NCBI GenBank assembly: GCA_945862475.1
Contig: CAMAYW010000167.1
Coordinates: forward strand, 1 to 5,940
Reading direction: 5' to 3'
From: Bacteriovorax stolpii
Lineage (GTDB): Bacteria > Bdellovibrionota > Bacteriovoracia > Bacteriovoracales > Bacteriovoracaceae
DNA: 5,940 bases
Shown piece by piece: positions 1 to 5,940 of the stretch. The notes beneath the pieces are model-generated. The model saw only the letters and a program-made list of their open reading frames with translations, did no database searches and was not told where the DNA came from. Every line of letters starts with the position of its first letter. Within the stretch, counting starts at the first letter, position 1. The translations under genes and the position numbers were made by a program.

Positions 1-25
1 AAAAGGTAGCGTATACCTTTTCGAC
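1..25 (-). terminator. Partial palindromic hairpin, probable terminator of the TonB-dependent receptor gene
   Basis: The arms AAAAGGTA (1-8) and TACCTTTT (14-21) are exact reverse complements around a 5-base loop. Bases 22-25 (CGAC) would extend the stem if GTCG lies just outside the window, as it does in the copy at 2759-2791. On the minus strand the hairpin begins at the last base of the receptor's TAG stop codon, a normal place for an intrinsic terminator. The following bases, where a T-tract would lie, are outside the window, so the terminator role is inferred from position and from similarity to the other copy. Confidence 0.6.
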
Positions 26-2112
26 TAGAATTTATAAGTGAGACCGGCGTAGTAGTTTCTATCTAGGGCCCAGATAACACCGTCTGAGCGAATTCGAGAA
101 TAGTACTGCTTATCAAAAAGATTATTAATCCCAGCAGAGAGAATCCAGTCTTTATTAATATTCCAATCAGAGGTTAAATCTACGACCGTGTAGGACGGTA
201 TTTCGAAGTCATTTGGATTATTGGTGCCGATTGTTCCATTCCCATTATTATCATCAGCAAAGTGTCTCCCCATGATGACACCCATGAGTGCAACTTTTAA
301 TTGATTTTCTTTAGAATAAATGAGGCCAACTCGTGTCATTGTATTGGGAGCATATTGTGGAATTTTATTCTTTAAATTGCCTCTGGTATATTTGGCATCC
401 AAAAGGCTGATGTTAGCATAAAAGTTAAAGCTACCTATAGGTTTTAATTTTGAGAAAATTTGAGAAAGTTTTAGTTCTGAAGCCGCATCAATTCCTTTAT
501 GTGTTCCGGCACCAGAATTTTGATAAACTGTTCCTACCTTTGCAATTTTGTTTTCATAGCGAATGAAAAAAGCCGATAGATCCCAGTTTAATTTATCTGT
601 TTGTCCTCTAAAGCCAATTTCAGAATTTAGCGTTTTTGCCGCCTTAATGTCACTTGCAACAGTTTCGACAGCACTAGATGGAATCGCATCTGCCCAACTG
701 AGAGCCTTATAAGCTTCAGAGATATTTGCATAGATTTGAGACTCATCGTTAATATGATATGACATCCCAAGACCAAGAAGAGGAACGTTGTCAGTATTGT
801 CTTTTTCTCTTAGTGCTCCACCTTTTCTTTCATCTATCGATTGATGAATGTTTTCAATACGAACACCTGGAGTCATCATAAAGTTTCCAAAAGAAAACCT
901 GTTCTCCATGAAATATGAGTGAGTATGAGTTTCTCTATCTGTTCTCCGAGTGACTGTCCCGTGATTGGCGTCAGCTTTAACTCCATTCTCTTGAACAAAG
1001 GGAGATATGAGGTTGTAGTATAAGTACCCGGCAGAAAAGGTGTGATTTTCATTGAAAGCAGAATAATTTTTTAGGTACCTGATTTGGCCGTTGTATCCAA
1101 AATATCTTTGATCAGTAATGACGTTTGTTGCTGCATTATAGATTCCACCGAAAGTAGGCGCGGTTCCCTTGTCCTGTCTTTTGGAGTAGCGATTATAGGC
1201 ATTACCCCAGACTGTTGCTTCAAGAGTTTGGGCTTCATCGAGTCGATGCTCTAATCCTAAAGAGAGTTGAGCTCTATGAACTTTTAATCGATCATGTCTT
1301 TTTGAAGCCCTTCCTAAATGATCACCAAAAACGTTAGTGTTAGCACCAGCTGTTTTAGCAAAACCACCTGTCTCTCCATGATCAGAGTTATAACCATTGA
1401 AGGAAATTTTAAAAGTGTTTTTATTTTTAAAAATATGATCTCGAATTTGGATGTAATCAGCAAAAAAATTGGAGTTAACAGTTTGTGGTCCATCACCCTG
1501 ACGGCGATAATATTCAATCCCATAGGAGTGATCACCTTTTGATCCGTAAACTGAATTATTCGTTGCCAATAGATTGTAGGAACCACCAGTTAAACTTAGT
1601 TTTGAAGCTTTGTTTTGATTTTTTCTTAATGGGGTAGAAATATAATTAACAACTCCTCCAGGCTGAGGTCCATAAATAAGCCCAGCGCCTCCACGAATAA
1701 ATTGAAACTTATCCATCATAGGTAAAGCAGGTGAATAATAATGGGCAGGGTATCCATACATATCTGAAGCAACAGGCAGACCATCTTGAAGAAGTAGCAC
1801 ATTATATGACTCGTGGGGATCTCCCAAGCCTCGATAGGTGATCGCAGCTAGGGACTCATTAGGAATTTCAGAAATAAGAAGACCTGGAGTTTGAGAAGTT
1901 GCTTGTCGATAGTTATTTGTTTGAAGTTTCGGGATTTCTTTTAAATCAGTGATGGTATTTTTTTTCCCTGAAAATATTTGGGTGCCCTTGTTTTCTTCCC
2001 AATATCCAGAAAAAGATCCTTCTTTTTCCTCAACCACTTGTATTGAATCGAGCGTCATTTGTGCAAAACTATTTAGACTGAAGGTTAAAAGAATAAATCC
2101 AATAATTTTCAT
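25..2112 (-). CDS. TonB-dependent outer-membrane receptor, FecA-like (COG4772 type)
   Basis: This 695-residue protein is a ligand-gated beta-barrel transporter that imports a scarce substrate across the outer membrane, powered by TonB-ExbB-ExbD. Residues 1-18 form a signal peptide (MKIIGFILLTFSLNSFAQ, cleavage near 17-18). A TonB-box-like segment, LDSIQVVEE, follows at 21-29. The plug covers about 45-160: the IFSGKK segment (46-51), ITYRGLGDP (91-99), LLLQDGLPV (106-114), and IRGGAGLIYGPQ with GGVVNYIS (139-159), the usual FecA-like plug signature. The rest is barrel, ending in the aromatic C-terminus YAGLTYKF expected for BAM-dependent insertion. Length is normal for the family. There is no N-terminal signalling (STN) domain, so it is probably not a sigma/anti-sigma transducer like E. 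coli FecA. Known relatives carry ferric citrate or other siderophores, but the substrate cannot be read from the sequence. The start is ATG directly before the signal peptide; the ribosome binding site is weak. It diverges from the lipoprotein gene at 2267. Confidence 0.93.
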   Translation of the reverse strand: MKIIGFILLTFSLNSFAQMTLDSIQVVEEKEGSFSGYWEENKGTQIFSGKKNTITDLKEIPKLQTNNYRQATSQTPGLLISEIPNESLAAITYRGLGDPHESYNVLLLQDGLPVASDMYGYPAHYYSPALPMMDKFQFIRGGAGLIYGPQPGGVVNYISTPLRKNQNKASKLSLTGGSYNLLATNNSVYGSKGDHSYGIEYYRRQGDGPQTVNSNFFADYIQIRDHIFKNKNTFKISFNGYNSDHGETGGFAKTAGANTNVFGDHLGRASKRHDRLKVHRAQLSLGLEHRLDEAQTLEATVWGNAYNRYSKRQDKGTAPTFGGIYNAATNVITDQRYFGYNGQIRYLKNYSAFNENHTFSAGYLYYNLISPFVQENGVKADANHGTVTRRTDRETHTHSYFMENRFSFGNFMMTPGVRIENIHQSIDERKGGALREKDNTDNVPLLGLGMSYHINDESQIYANISEAYKALSWADAIPSSAVETVASDIKAAKTLNSEIGFRGQTDKLNWDLSAFFIRYENKIAKVGTVYQNSGAGTHKGIDAASELKLSQIFSKLKPIGSFNFYANISLLDAKYTRGNLKNKIPQYAPNTMTRVGLIYSKENQLKVALMGVIMGRHFADDNNGNGTIGTNNPNDFEIPSYTVVDLTSDWNINKDWILSAGINNLFDKQYYSRIRSDGVIWALDRNYYAGLTYKF

Positions 2113-2128
2113 AATTTAATTACCGTGT

Positions 2129-2158
2129 TTGAGTCAGGGCTGTTTTGTTTGGTATATA
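2129..2158 (+). promoter_or_regulatory. Candidate sigma-70-type promoter for the lipoprotein gene
   Basis: TTGAGT (2129-2134) and TATATA (2153-2158) are separated by 18 bases, an acceptable -35/-10 arrangement. Transcription would begin near 2165 and leave a leader of about 100 bases containing the 10-codon ORF at 2238-2270. The symmetric TATATA may also serve the divergent receptor gene, in which case the two promoters would overlap. The match is by eye and unproven. Confidence 0.33.
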
Positions 2159-2184
2159 GAACACGGATTTGTTTAATCTGTCCA
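2153..2184 (-). promoter_or_regulatory. Weak candidate promoter for the TonB-dependent receptor
   Basis: On the minus strand TGGACA (2184-2179) matches five of six bases of the -35 consensus. An AT-rich stretch TTCTATATA (2161-2153) lies 17-20 bases downstream and could supply a -10. The best-spaced hexamer, TTCTAT, is a poor match, and the better one, TATATA, is 20 bases away. The position, about 40 bases upstream of the ATG, is reasonable. This is a consensus match by eye only. Confidence 0.25.
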
Positions 2185-2237
2185 TTAAATCTTTAGAAAA
2201 TCCTCAGTTTCTCAATGGTTCTAGTGGATCTATTTTC

Positions 2238-2270
2238 ATGCGTCGTCAACTTATCGAGGAGATGCCGTGA
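2238..2270 (+). other. Possible 10-codon upstream ORF overlapping the lipoprotein start
   Basis: ATG at 2238 opens a frame encoding MRRQLIEEMP that stops at TGA 2268-2270. This stop overlaps the GTG start of the lipoprotein (2267-2269) in a GTGA arrangement typical of translational coupling. The lipoprotein's Shine-Dalgarno lies inside this small frame. The upstream ATG has only a weak purine stretch (GTGGAT, 2224-2229) before it, so its translation is doubtful and chance is a serious alternative. Confidence 0.25.
2256..2261 (+). promoter_or_regulatory. Ribosome binding site fixing the GTG start of the lipoprotein
   Basis: GAGGAG is a strong Shine-Dalgarno match with a 5-base gap to GTG at 2267. 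The nearer ATG at 2262 is followed by CCG TGA and cannot start a gene, so the GTG is the working start. Confidence 0.75.
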
Positions 2271-2755
2271 GATTTTTTCTATTGATAGTCATCACTTTGT
2301 CTTTTTCTTCTTGTGGTAAAAATCAAAGTGCTTTTAAAACTGAAAATAACGAAAGGTCATGTTTCGTTAATTTGGATACGAATCGTTGTGATCCGATTCA
2401 AGGTAATGAAAACGCAGGAATTGAAATGTTAGAAACAGTTTTGGACGTACCCATAAATATTCAAGGCGAGGAGATAACATTCCTTGCTGAAAAAAATGCG
2501 ATCGTGGTTGGAAAAAAATTGAAGTGTGCAATTAACGTCTCAAAAGGGGAGATACATCGTTTCGAATTTCGAGGTAATAAGTTACTCATTCTTTCTCCAG
2601 AGGAATCTAATGAATTTGAAAATCAAATTGAAGGAGAAGGTTTAGCTGGGCATTGGGTTTGGAAAGGATATTTAGATAATAAAGTTTTAGAAATCAGGCA
2701 GCTCTATTTTGTAGGAAAGAATAGACTCATTTTAAGAAAGACTTGCGAGCTTTAA
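2267..2755 (+). CDS. Small predicted lipoprotein of unknown function
   Basis: I do not recognise the family of this 162-residue protein. Residues 1-15 (MRFFLLIVITLSFSS) form a short hydrophobic signal peptide with one positive charge, ending at Cys16 in the context SFSSCGKN. This is a plausible lipobox, although Phe at -3 is less usual than Leu. Gly at +2 does not retain the protein in the inner membrane under the E. coli sorting rule, so outer-membrane anchoring is likely. The mature part is polar, with four further cysteines (32, 41, 87, 160) that could form two disulfides in the periplasm. The alternation of hydrophobic and polar residues suggests a small beta-rich fold. No enzyme motif is visible. 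It is transcribed away from the receptor gene at 25-2112 and converges on fadA. The start is GTG, chosen because of the strong ribosome binding site and the signal peptide that follows. A role with the neighbouring receptor is possible but not shown. Confidence 0.8.
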   Translation: MRFFLLIVITLSFSSCGKNQSAFKTENNERSCFVNLDTNRCDPIQGNENAGIEMLETVLDVPINIQGEEITFLAEKNAIVVGKKLKCAINVSKGEIHRFEFRGNKLLILSPEESNEFENQIEGEGLAGHWVWKGYLDNKVLEIRQLYFVGKNRLILRKTCEL

Positions 2756-2758
2756 AAA

Positions 2759-2791
2759 TGGTCGAAAAGGTATGCGGTACCTTTTCGACCA
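2759..2791 (-). terminator. Perfect hairpin between convergent genes, intrinsic terminator of fadBA
   Basis: The arms TGGTCGAAAAGGTA (2759-2772) and TACCTTTTCGACCA (2778-2791) form a 14-bp perfect stem with a 5-base loop. On the minus strand the stem starts 9 bases after the fadA stop and is followed by TTTTTAAA (2758-2751), the usual T-tract of a rho-independent terminator. On the plus strand it starts 3 bases after the lipoprotein stop but is followed by AAGAAAG, with no T-tract, so termination in that direction should be weaker. The core is the same as in the hairpin at 1-25. Confidence 0.85.
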
Positions 2792-2800
2792 AGAAAGAAA

Positions 2801-3967
2801 TTAATTCAAATTTTCAATAACGGTAGCCACACCTTGGCCTAGACCAATACACATAGTCGCAAGACCATATTTTTTGTTATTTTGACGAAGTTGGTGAGCA
2901 AGTGTCCCAGTGATTCGTGCCCCAGAACATCCCAATGGATGTCCTAGCGCAATTGCACCACCGTTTAAATTCACTTTTTTATCGGCAACTTCTAAAAGTC
3001 CAAGATCTTTTAAAACAGGAATAGATTGGGCCGCAAAAGCTTCATTCACTTCCACAATGTCCATCTGATCCATCTTAAGGCCTGCTCGCTCTAAAGCTCT
3101 TCTAGATGAGGCAACTGGGCCATAGCCCATAATCGATGGCTCACAACCAGTCGAAGCAATGGAGAGAATTCTTGCAATAGGTTTTAGTCCTAAAGCCTTT
3201 GCTTTATCCTCACTCATCACAATCATGCAAGAAGCTCCATCAGAAAGAGCAGAGGAGTTTCCGGCAGTCACTGTTCCATTTTTGGGATCAAAAACAGCTG
3301 GAAGCTTTGAGAGAGTTTCAACCGTTGTTTCAGGTCGAACAACTTCATCAACTGAAATCATCGACGGAATCCCTATATCATCATGGCCTGGAGTAGGAAT
3401 GAGTTCGTCTTTAAAGCGACCTTTAAGTGTCGCTTCATAAGCTTTTCTATGGGAAGCAGCTGCGAATTCATCTTGCTGAAGACGAGTCACTCCATGCATG
3501 CGGCCGAGAAGTTCAGCAGTGAGACCCATCGAGCCCGCACCCTTGGAAGTGGTTTTATTAAGAGCCGGATTGAAATCCACTCCATGAGTCATAGGAACAT
3601 GTCCCATGTGCTCCACACCGCCACAGAGATAGAAGTCACCTTGGCCAGACCAAATTCCTTGGACTGCCATATGGATAGCTGTCATGGATGAGCCACAAAG
3701 ACGATTCACGGTTTGAGCAGAAACTGTTTTTGGAATATCTGTTAAGAGTTGAGCGTTTCTTCCAATGTTATAGCACTGCTCAAGCGTTTGTTGGACACAG
3801 CCCCAAATAATGTCTTCGATCTCACCAGAGTTAAGTTTTGGATTACGTTTTAAGATTTCTCTCATTAAGTGTGCTGAAAGTTCTTCTGCACGAATGTTAC
3901 GAAAGTTTCCGGCCTTGGATCTGGCCATCGGAGTTCTCACTGCATCGACAATAACTGCATTTTTCAT
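2801..3967 (-). CDS. fadA: 3-ketoacyl-CoA thiolase (acetyl-CoA acyltransferase), beta subunit of the fatty-acid oxidation complex
   Basis: This 388-residue protein catalyses the last step of the beta-oxidation cycle: CoA-dependent thiolytic cleavage of 3-ketoacyl-CoA into acetyl-CoA and a chain two carbons shorter, in the cytoplasm. The thiolase residues are all present: nucleophile Cys91 in NRLCGSS, the NEAF motif at 308-311, His343 in GGAIALGHPLGCSG, and the second cysteine Cys373 in MCIGLGQG. Length and residue numbering match E. coli FadA (387 residues) closely, and the N-terminus MKNAVIVDAVRTPM is typical. The ATG start follows GAGG by 5 bases. It lies 9 bases downstream of fadB in the same direction, the standard fadBA order, so the products should assemble into the alpha2-beta2 complex that channels intermediates. 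Paralogous acetoacetyl-CoA thiolases are less likely because of this pairing. The gene appears intact. Confidence 0.96.
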   Translation of the reverse strand: MKNAVIVDAVRTPMARSKAGNFRNIRAEELSAHLMREILKRNPKLNSGEIEDIIWGCVQQTLEQCYNIGRNAQLLTDIPKTVSAQTVNRLCGSSMTAIHMAVQGIWSGQGDFYLCGGVEHMGHVPMTHGVDFNPALNKTTSKGAGSMGLTAELLGRMHGVTRLQQDEFAAASHRKAYEATLKGRFKDELIPTPGHDDIGIPSMISVDEVVRPETTVETLSKLPAVFDPKNGTVTAGNSSALSDGASCMIVMSEDKAKALGLKPIARILSIASTGCEPSIMGYGPVASSRRALERAGLKMDQMDIVEVNEAFAAQSIPVLKDLGLLEVADKKVNLNGGAIALGHPLGCSGARITGTLAHQLRQNNKKYGLATMCIGLGQGVATVIENLN

Positions 3968-3971
3968 ATTT

Positions 3972-3978
3972 ACCTCTT
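3972..3978 (-). promoter_or_regulatory. Ribosome binding site of fadA
   Basis: On the minus strand AAGAGGT overlaps the fadB stop codon and lies 4-5 bases before the fadA ATG. This placement suggests translation of fadA follows fadB termination on the same mRNA. Confidence 0.75.
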
Positions 3979-5940
3979 AATAATAAGTTTTGTTCTCAGC
4001 TGCCATGCCTTTCATGAATGGAGTAAACTCATACATGTGGCCAATTGAATGAAACTTTTTAGAAATTTCTTCTAGGTTTTTCATACCAATGGAATCAGCA
4101 TATTTTAAAGCACCAGCTCTAAAGGGAGGAAAGCCAAGTCCCAATAGAAGACCCATATCAACTTCCACTGGAGTGGCAACAATTTTATCTTCAAGGCAGC
4201 GAGAAGCTTCTGTGATCATTGGAATCATCATTCTCATGATGATGTCTTCATCAGTAACGGTGATTTCATTTTTTACAACTGGCTTAATGAGTTCATAAAC
4301 CGAAGGATTAACTTTTTTAACAGGCTTTCCTTTTTTATCAACTTCATATTCAAAAAAGCCAAGTCCATTTTTTTGACCAAAGCGCTTATTCTCATACATG
4401 ACATCTAGAATAGTCTTAGTTAAATATGACATGCGATCAGGGAAAGCATCGGCCATAATTTTCGCCGCATGAACACCTGTATCGATTCCAACAACGTCTA
4501 AAAGATAAGCTGGACCCATGGGCCAGCCGAATTTTTCCATGACTTTATCAATTCTTTGGAAATCAACGCCATCTTCAATAAGGTGAACAAAGCCTTTAAA
4601 GTATGGAAAGAGAATTCTATTCACAAGAAAGCCCGCGCAGTCGTTAACAACGATAGGAGTTTTTCCCATTTGGTTGGCGTAATTTACTGCTTGAGCAATT
4701 GTTTCTTCTGAAGTTTTTGCCCCTCTAATAATTTCTACTAGAGGCATCCTGTGAACTGGATTAAAAAAGTGCATCCCACAAAATTTTTCCGGACGAGATA
4801 GACCTTCGGCGAGTCTTGTGATGGAAATAGTCGAAGTATTAGAAGCGAGAACTGTCTCTGGAGAAGTTGATTTTTCAACTTCAGCGAGAACTGATTTCTT
4901 TATCTTTTCGTTTTCCACAACAGCTTCAACTACGAATTGAGTATTTGAAAAATCAGAGTATGAAAGAGTCGGTGTGATTTGTGAAATCACTTTTGCCATC
5001 TTTTCGGTCGTCATTTTTTTTCTTTCAACTTCTTTGTTTAATAGCTTAGAAGCCTCATTCATACCAAGATCAAGCTGCTCAGTTTTGATATCTTTCATGA
5101 GAACCGGAACACCCATTGATGCTGACTGATAAGCAATACCACCACCCATAATCCCAGCACCTAGAACGGAAGCGTACTTAGTTGGTTTCGCATTTTTTGT
5201 AACAGTTTTAGAAACTTTTTTTAGATACTGATCACCTAAGAAAACTTGTACGAGGCATTCGGCTGTTTTCGTTTTAGCACAATAAGTAAATGTTTCACCT
5301 TCAATAGCGATCGCCTCATCACGGTTAAGTCTTGCTGCCTTCTGCATTGTTTCCACGGCCTTCACAGGAGCTGGGTAATTAGGACCCGCTATCGCAGCAA
5401 CAAAAGCTTTTGATCCATCAAAACTCATGGCGGATTCAATTTTATCTAATTTAAGTGGAGATTTTTTTTGCTCAACTCGAGCTTTCCAGTCGAGTTCGCC
5501 CTTAATACATTTCTCTAAAAGCTTAAGTCCAGCTTCCTCGAGTTTTGCGTCCTCAATGATTCCATCGATGGCCCCAAACTTAATCGCCTCATCTGCTTTA
5601 TAGTGTTTAGCACCCGTGATCCATTCAATAGCGTGATCAGCTCCAATAAGACGAGGGAGTCTAACAGTTCCACCCCAACCAGGAATAATACCGAGCTTCG
5701 TTTCAGGAAGTCCAATCGCCGCTTTGGAGTCGCCAAACGGTAATCCATCGTAAGAGCGATCTCACATCCACCACCCAAGGCAAAGCCATTTACAAGAGCA
5801 ACTTTAGGGAAGGGAAGATCCTCATAACCAGAGAAAACTTTATTAATTCCGGCGATCCAAGATTTCATTTCATCTTCATTTTTTTTGAAGTGATCTAAAA
5901 ATTCAGTCACATCAGCACCAAAAACAAATCCACTTGGTTT
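3977..5940 (-). CDS. fadB: Fatty-acid oxidation complex alpha subunit (enoyl-CoA hydratase / 3-hydroxyacyl-CoA dehydrogenase), 5' end cut by window and frameshifted
   Basis: The product performs hydration of enoyl-CoA and NAD-dependent oxidation of 3-hydroxyacyl-CoA in beta-oxidation, as partner of FadA. About 654 residues are visible; compared with E. coli FadB (729) roughly the first 60 are missing beyond the window. From 5940 to about 5734 one frame encodes the crotonase part, with FGADVTEF, then NGFALGGGCE bearing the first catalytic Glu (5761-5763), then MDYRLA. From about 5733 the homology continues in another frame: GLPETKLGIIPGWGG with the second catalytic Glu (5702-5704), and DWKARVEQ leading into the linker. 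The dehydrogenase part has the NAD-binding GAGIMGGG (5138-5161), SNTST, the catalytic His in HFFNPVHRMPLVE (His at 4769-4771) and GKTPIVVNDCAGFLVNR, then the C-terminal domain. One missing base near 5731-5734 explains the frame change; otherwise no residue looks lost. An ATG at 5428 inside the gene is not the true start, because FadB homology runs well upstream. If the lesion is real, the gene is a pseudogene or gives only a truncated hydratase; if it is a read error, the gene is normal. Confidence 0.9.
5731..5734 (-). other. Single-base frameshift (apparent 1-base deletion) in fadB
   Basis: Minus-strand codons read ...CGT TTG GC then GAC TCC AAA GCG GCG ATT GGA CTT. The first part gives YRL(A), the second DSKAAIGL. 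Adding one base after GC restores a frame that aligns residue for residue with E. coli FadB between DYRLA and IGLPETK. Without it, the upstream frame runs on through non-homologous sequence to about 5515, and the downstream frame is closed upstream by TGA at 5764-5762. Confidence 0.88.

Noticed and set aside
1314..1586. Open frames on both strands inside the receptor gene
   Set aside because: They overlap the well-supported receptor reading frame, have low-complexity Ile/Thr/Leu-rich products and no motif or ribosome binding site.
2190..2216. Possible Fur box (AGAAAATCCTCAGTTTCT) upstream of the receptor
   Set aside because: Only a short GAAA/TTTC symmetry is present; it does not match the GATAATGATAATCATTATC consensus or its 7-1-7 form.
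2759..2791. CRISPR-like repeat or attachment site
   Set aside because: Only two copies exist 2.7 kb apart, with no spacers, Cas genes, integrase or tRNA nearby; the position after stop codons and the T-tract fit a terminator.
3159..3691. Several plus-strand open frames opposite fadA
   Set aside because: They are antisense to a complete thiolase with all catalytic residues and have unconvincing composition; they follow from codon bias of fadA.
4089..4298. Plus-strand open frame opposite fadB
   Set aside because: Antisense to the conserved C-terminal dehydrogenase domain, with no recognisable protein features.
3977..5428. A separate stand-alone 3-hydroxyacyl-CoA dehydrogenase gene starting at ATG 5428
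   Set aside because: FadB homology continues in the same frame upstream of 5428 through the linker and half of the hydratase domain to the frameshift, so this ATG is internal.
5726..5740. Programmed -1 ribosomal frameshift in fadB
   Set aside because: The zero-frame sequence T TTG GCG does not fit the X XXY YYZ slippery pattern, and FadB is not known to use frameshifting.

Overview
The window is AT-rich (roughly 40% GC by eye) DNA from a Gram-negative bacterium. The evidence is an outer-membrane TonB-dependent receptor, a lipoprotein signal peptide and a proteobacterial-type fatty-acid beta-oxidation operon. The lineage cannot be fixed by reading alone. An AT-rich member of the Bdellovibrionota/Bacteriovoracia type, or a low-GC proteobacterium, would fit; this is inference.

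Layout, left to right. (1) 1-25: part of a palindromic hairpin cut by the window edge. (2) 25-2112, minus: a complete FecA-like (COG4772-type) TonB-dependent receptor with a signal peptide. (3) 2113-2266: a 154-bp divergent intergenic region with weak promoter candidates, a 7-bp inverted repeat and a 10-codon upstream ORF. (4) 2267-2755, plus: a small predicted lipoprotein of unknown function with a GTG start. (5) 2759-2791: a perfect 14-bp-stem hairpin between convergent genes, nearly identical to the one at 1-25. (6) 2801-3967, minus: fadA, 3-ketoacyl-CoA thiolase. (7) 3977-5940, minus: fadB, the multifunctional alpha subunit. It is cut by the right window edge and interrupted by a one-base frameshift near 5731-5734.

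fadB and fadA form an operon transcribed right to left, with 9 bases between them. Together they encode the two subunits of the aerobic fatty-acid oxidation complex: hydratase and dehydrogenase on FadB, thiolase on FadA. The hairpin at 2759-2791, followed on the minus strand by five Ts, ends this operon. The receptor and the lipoprotein are divergently arranged and may both serve the cell envelope, but nothing in the sequence proves a shared function.

The main points to look at again are the repeated hairpin that bounds the receptor/lipoprotein pair on both sides and the single-base lesion in an otherwise intact fadB. I saw no clear evidence of a new defence, mobile or RNA-guided system: no CRISPR array, tRNA, rRNA, transposase or phage gene is visible.
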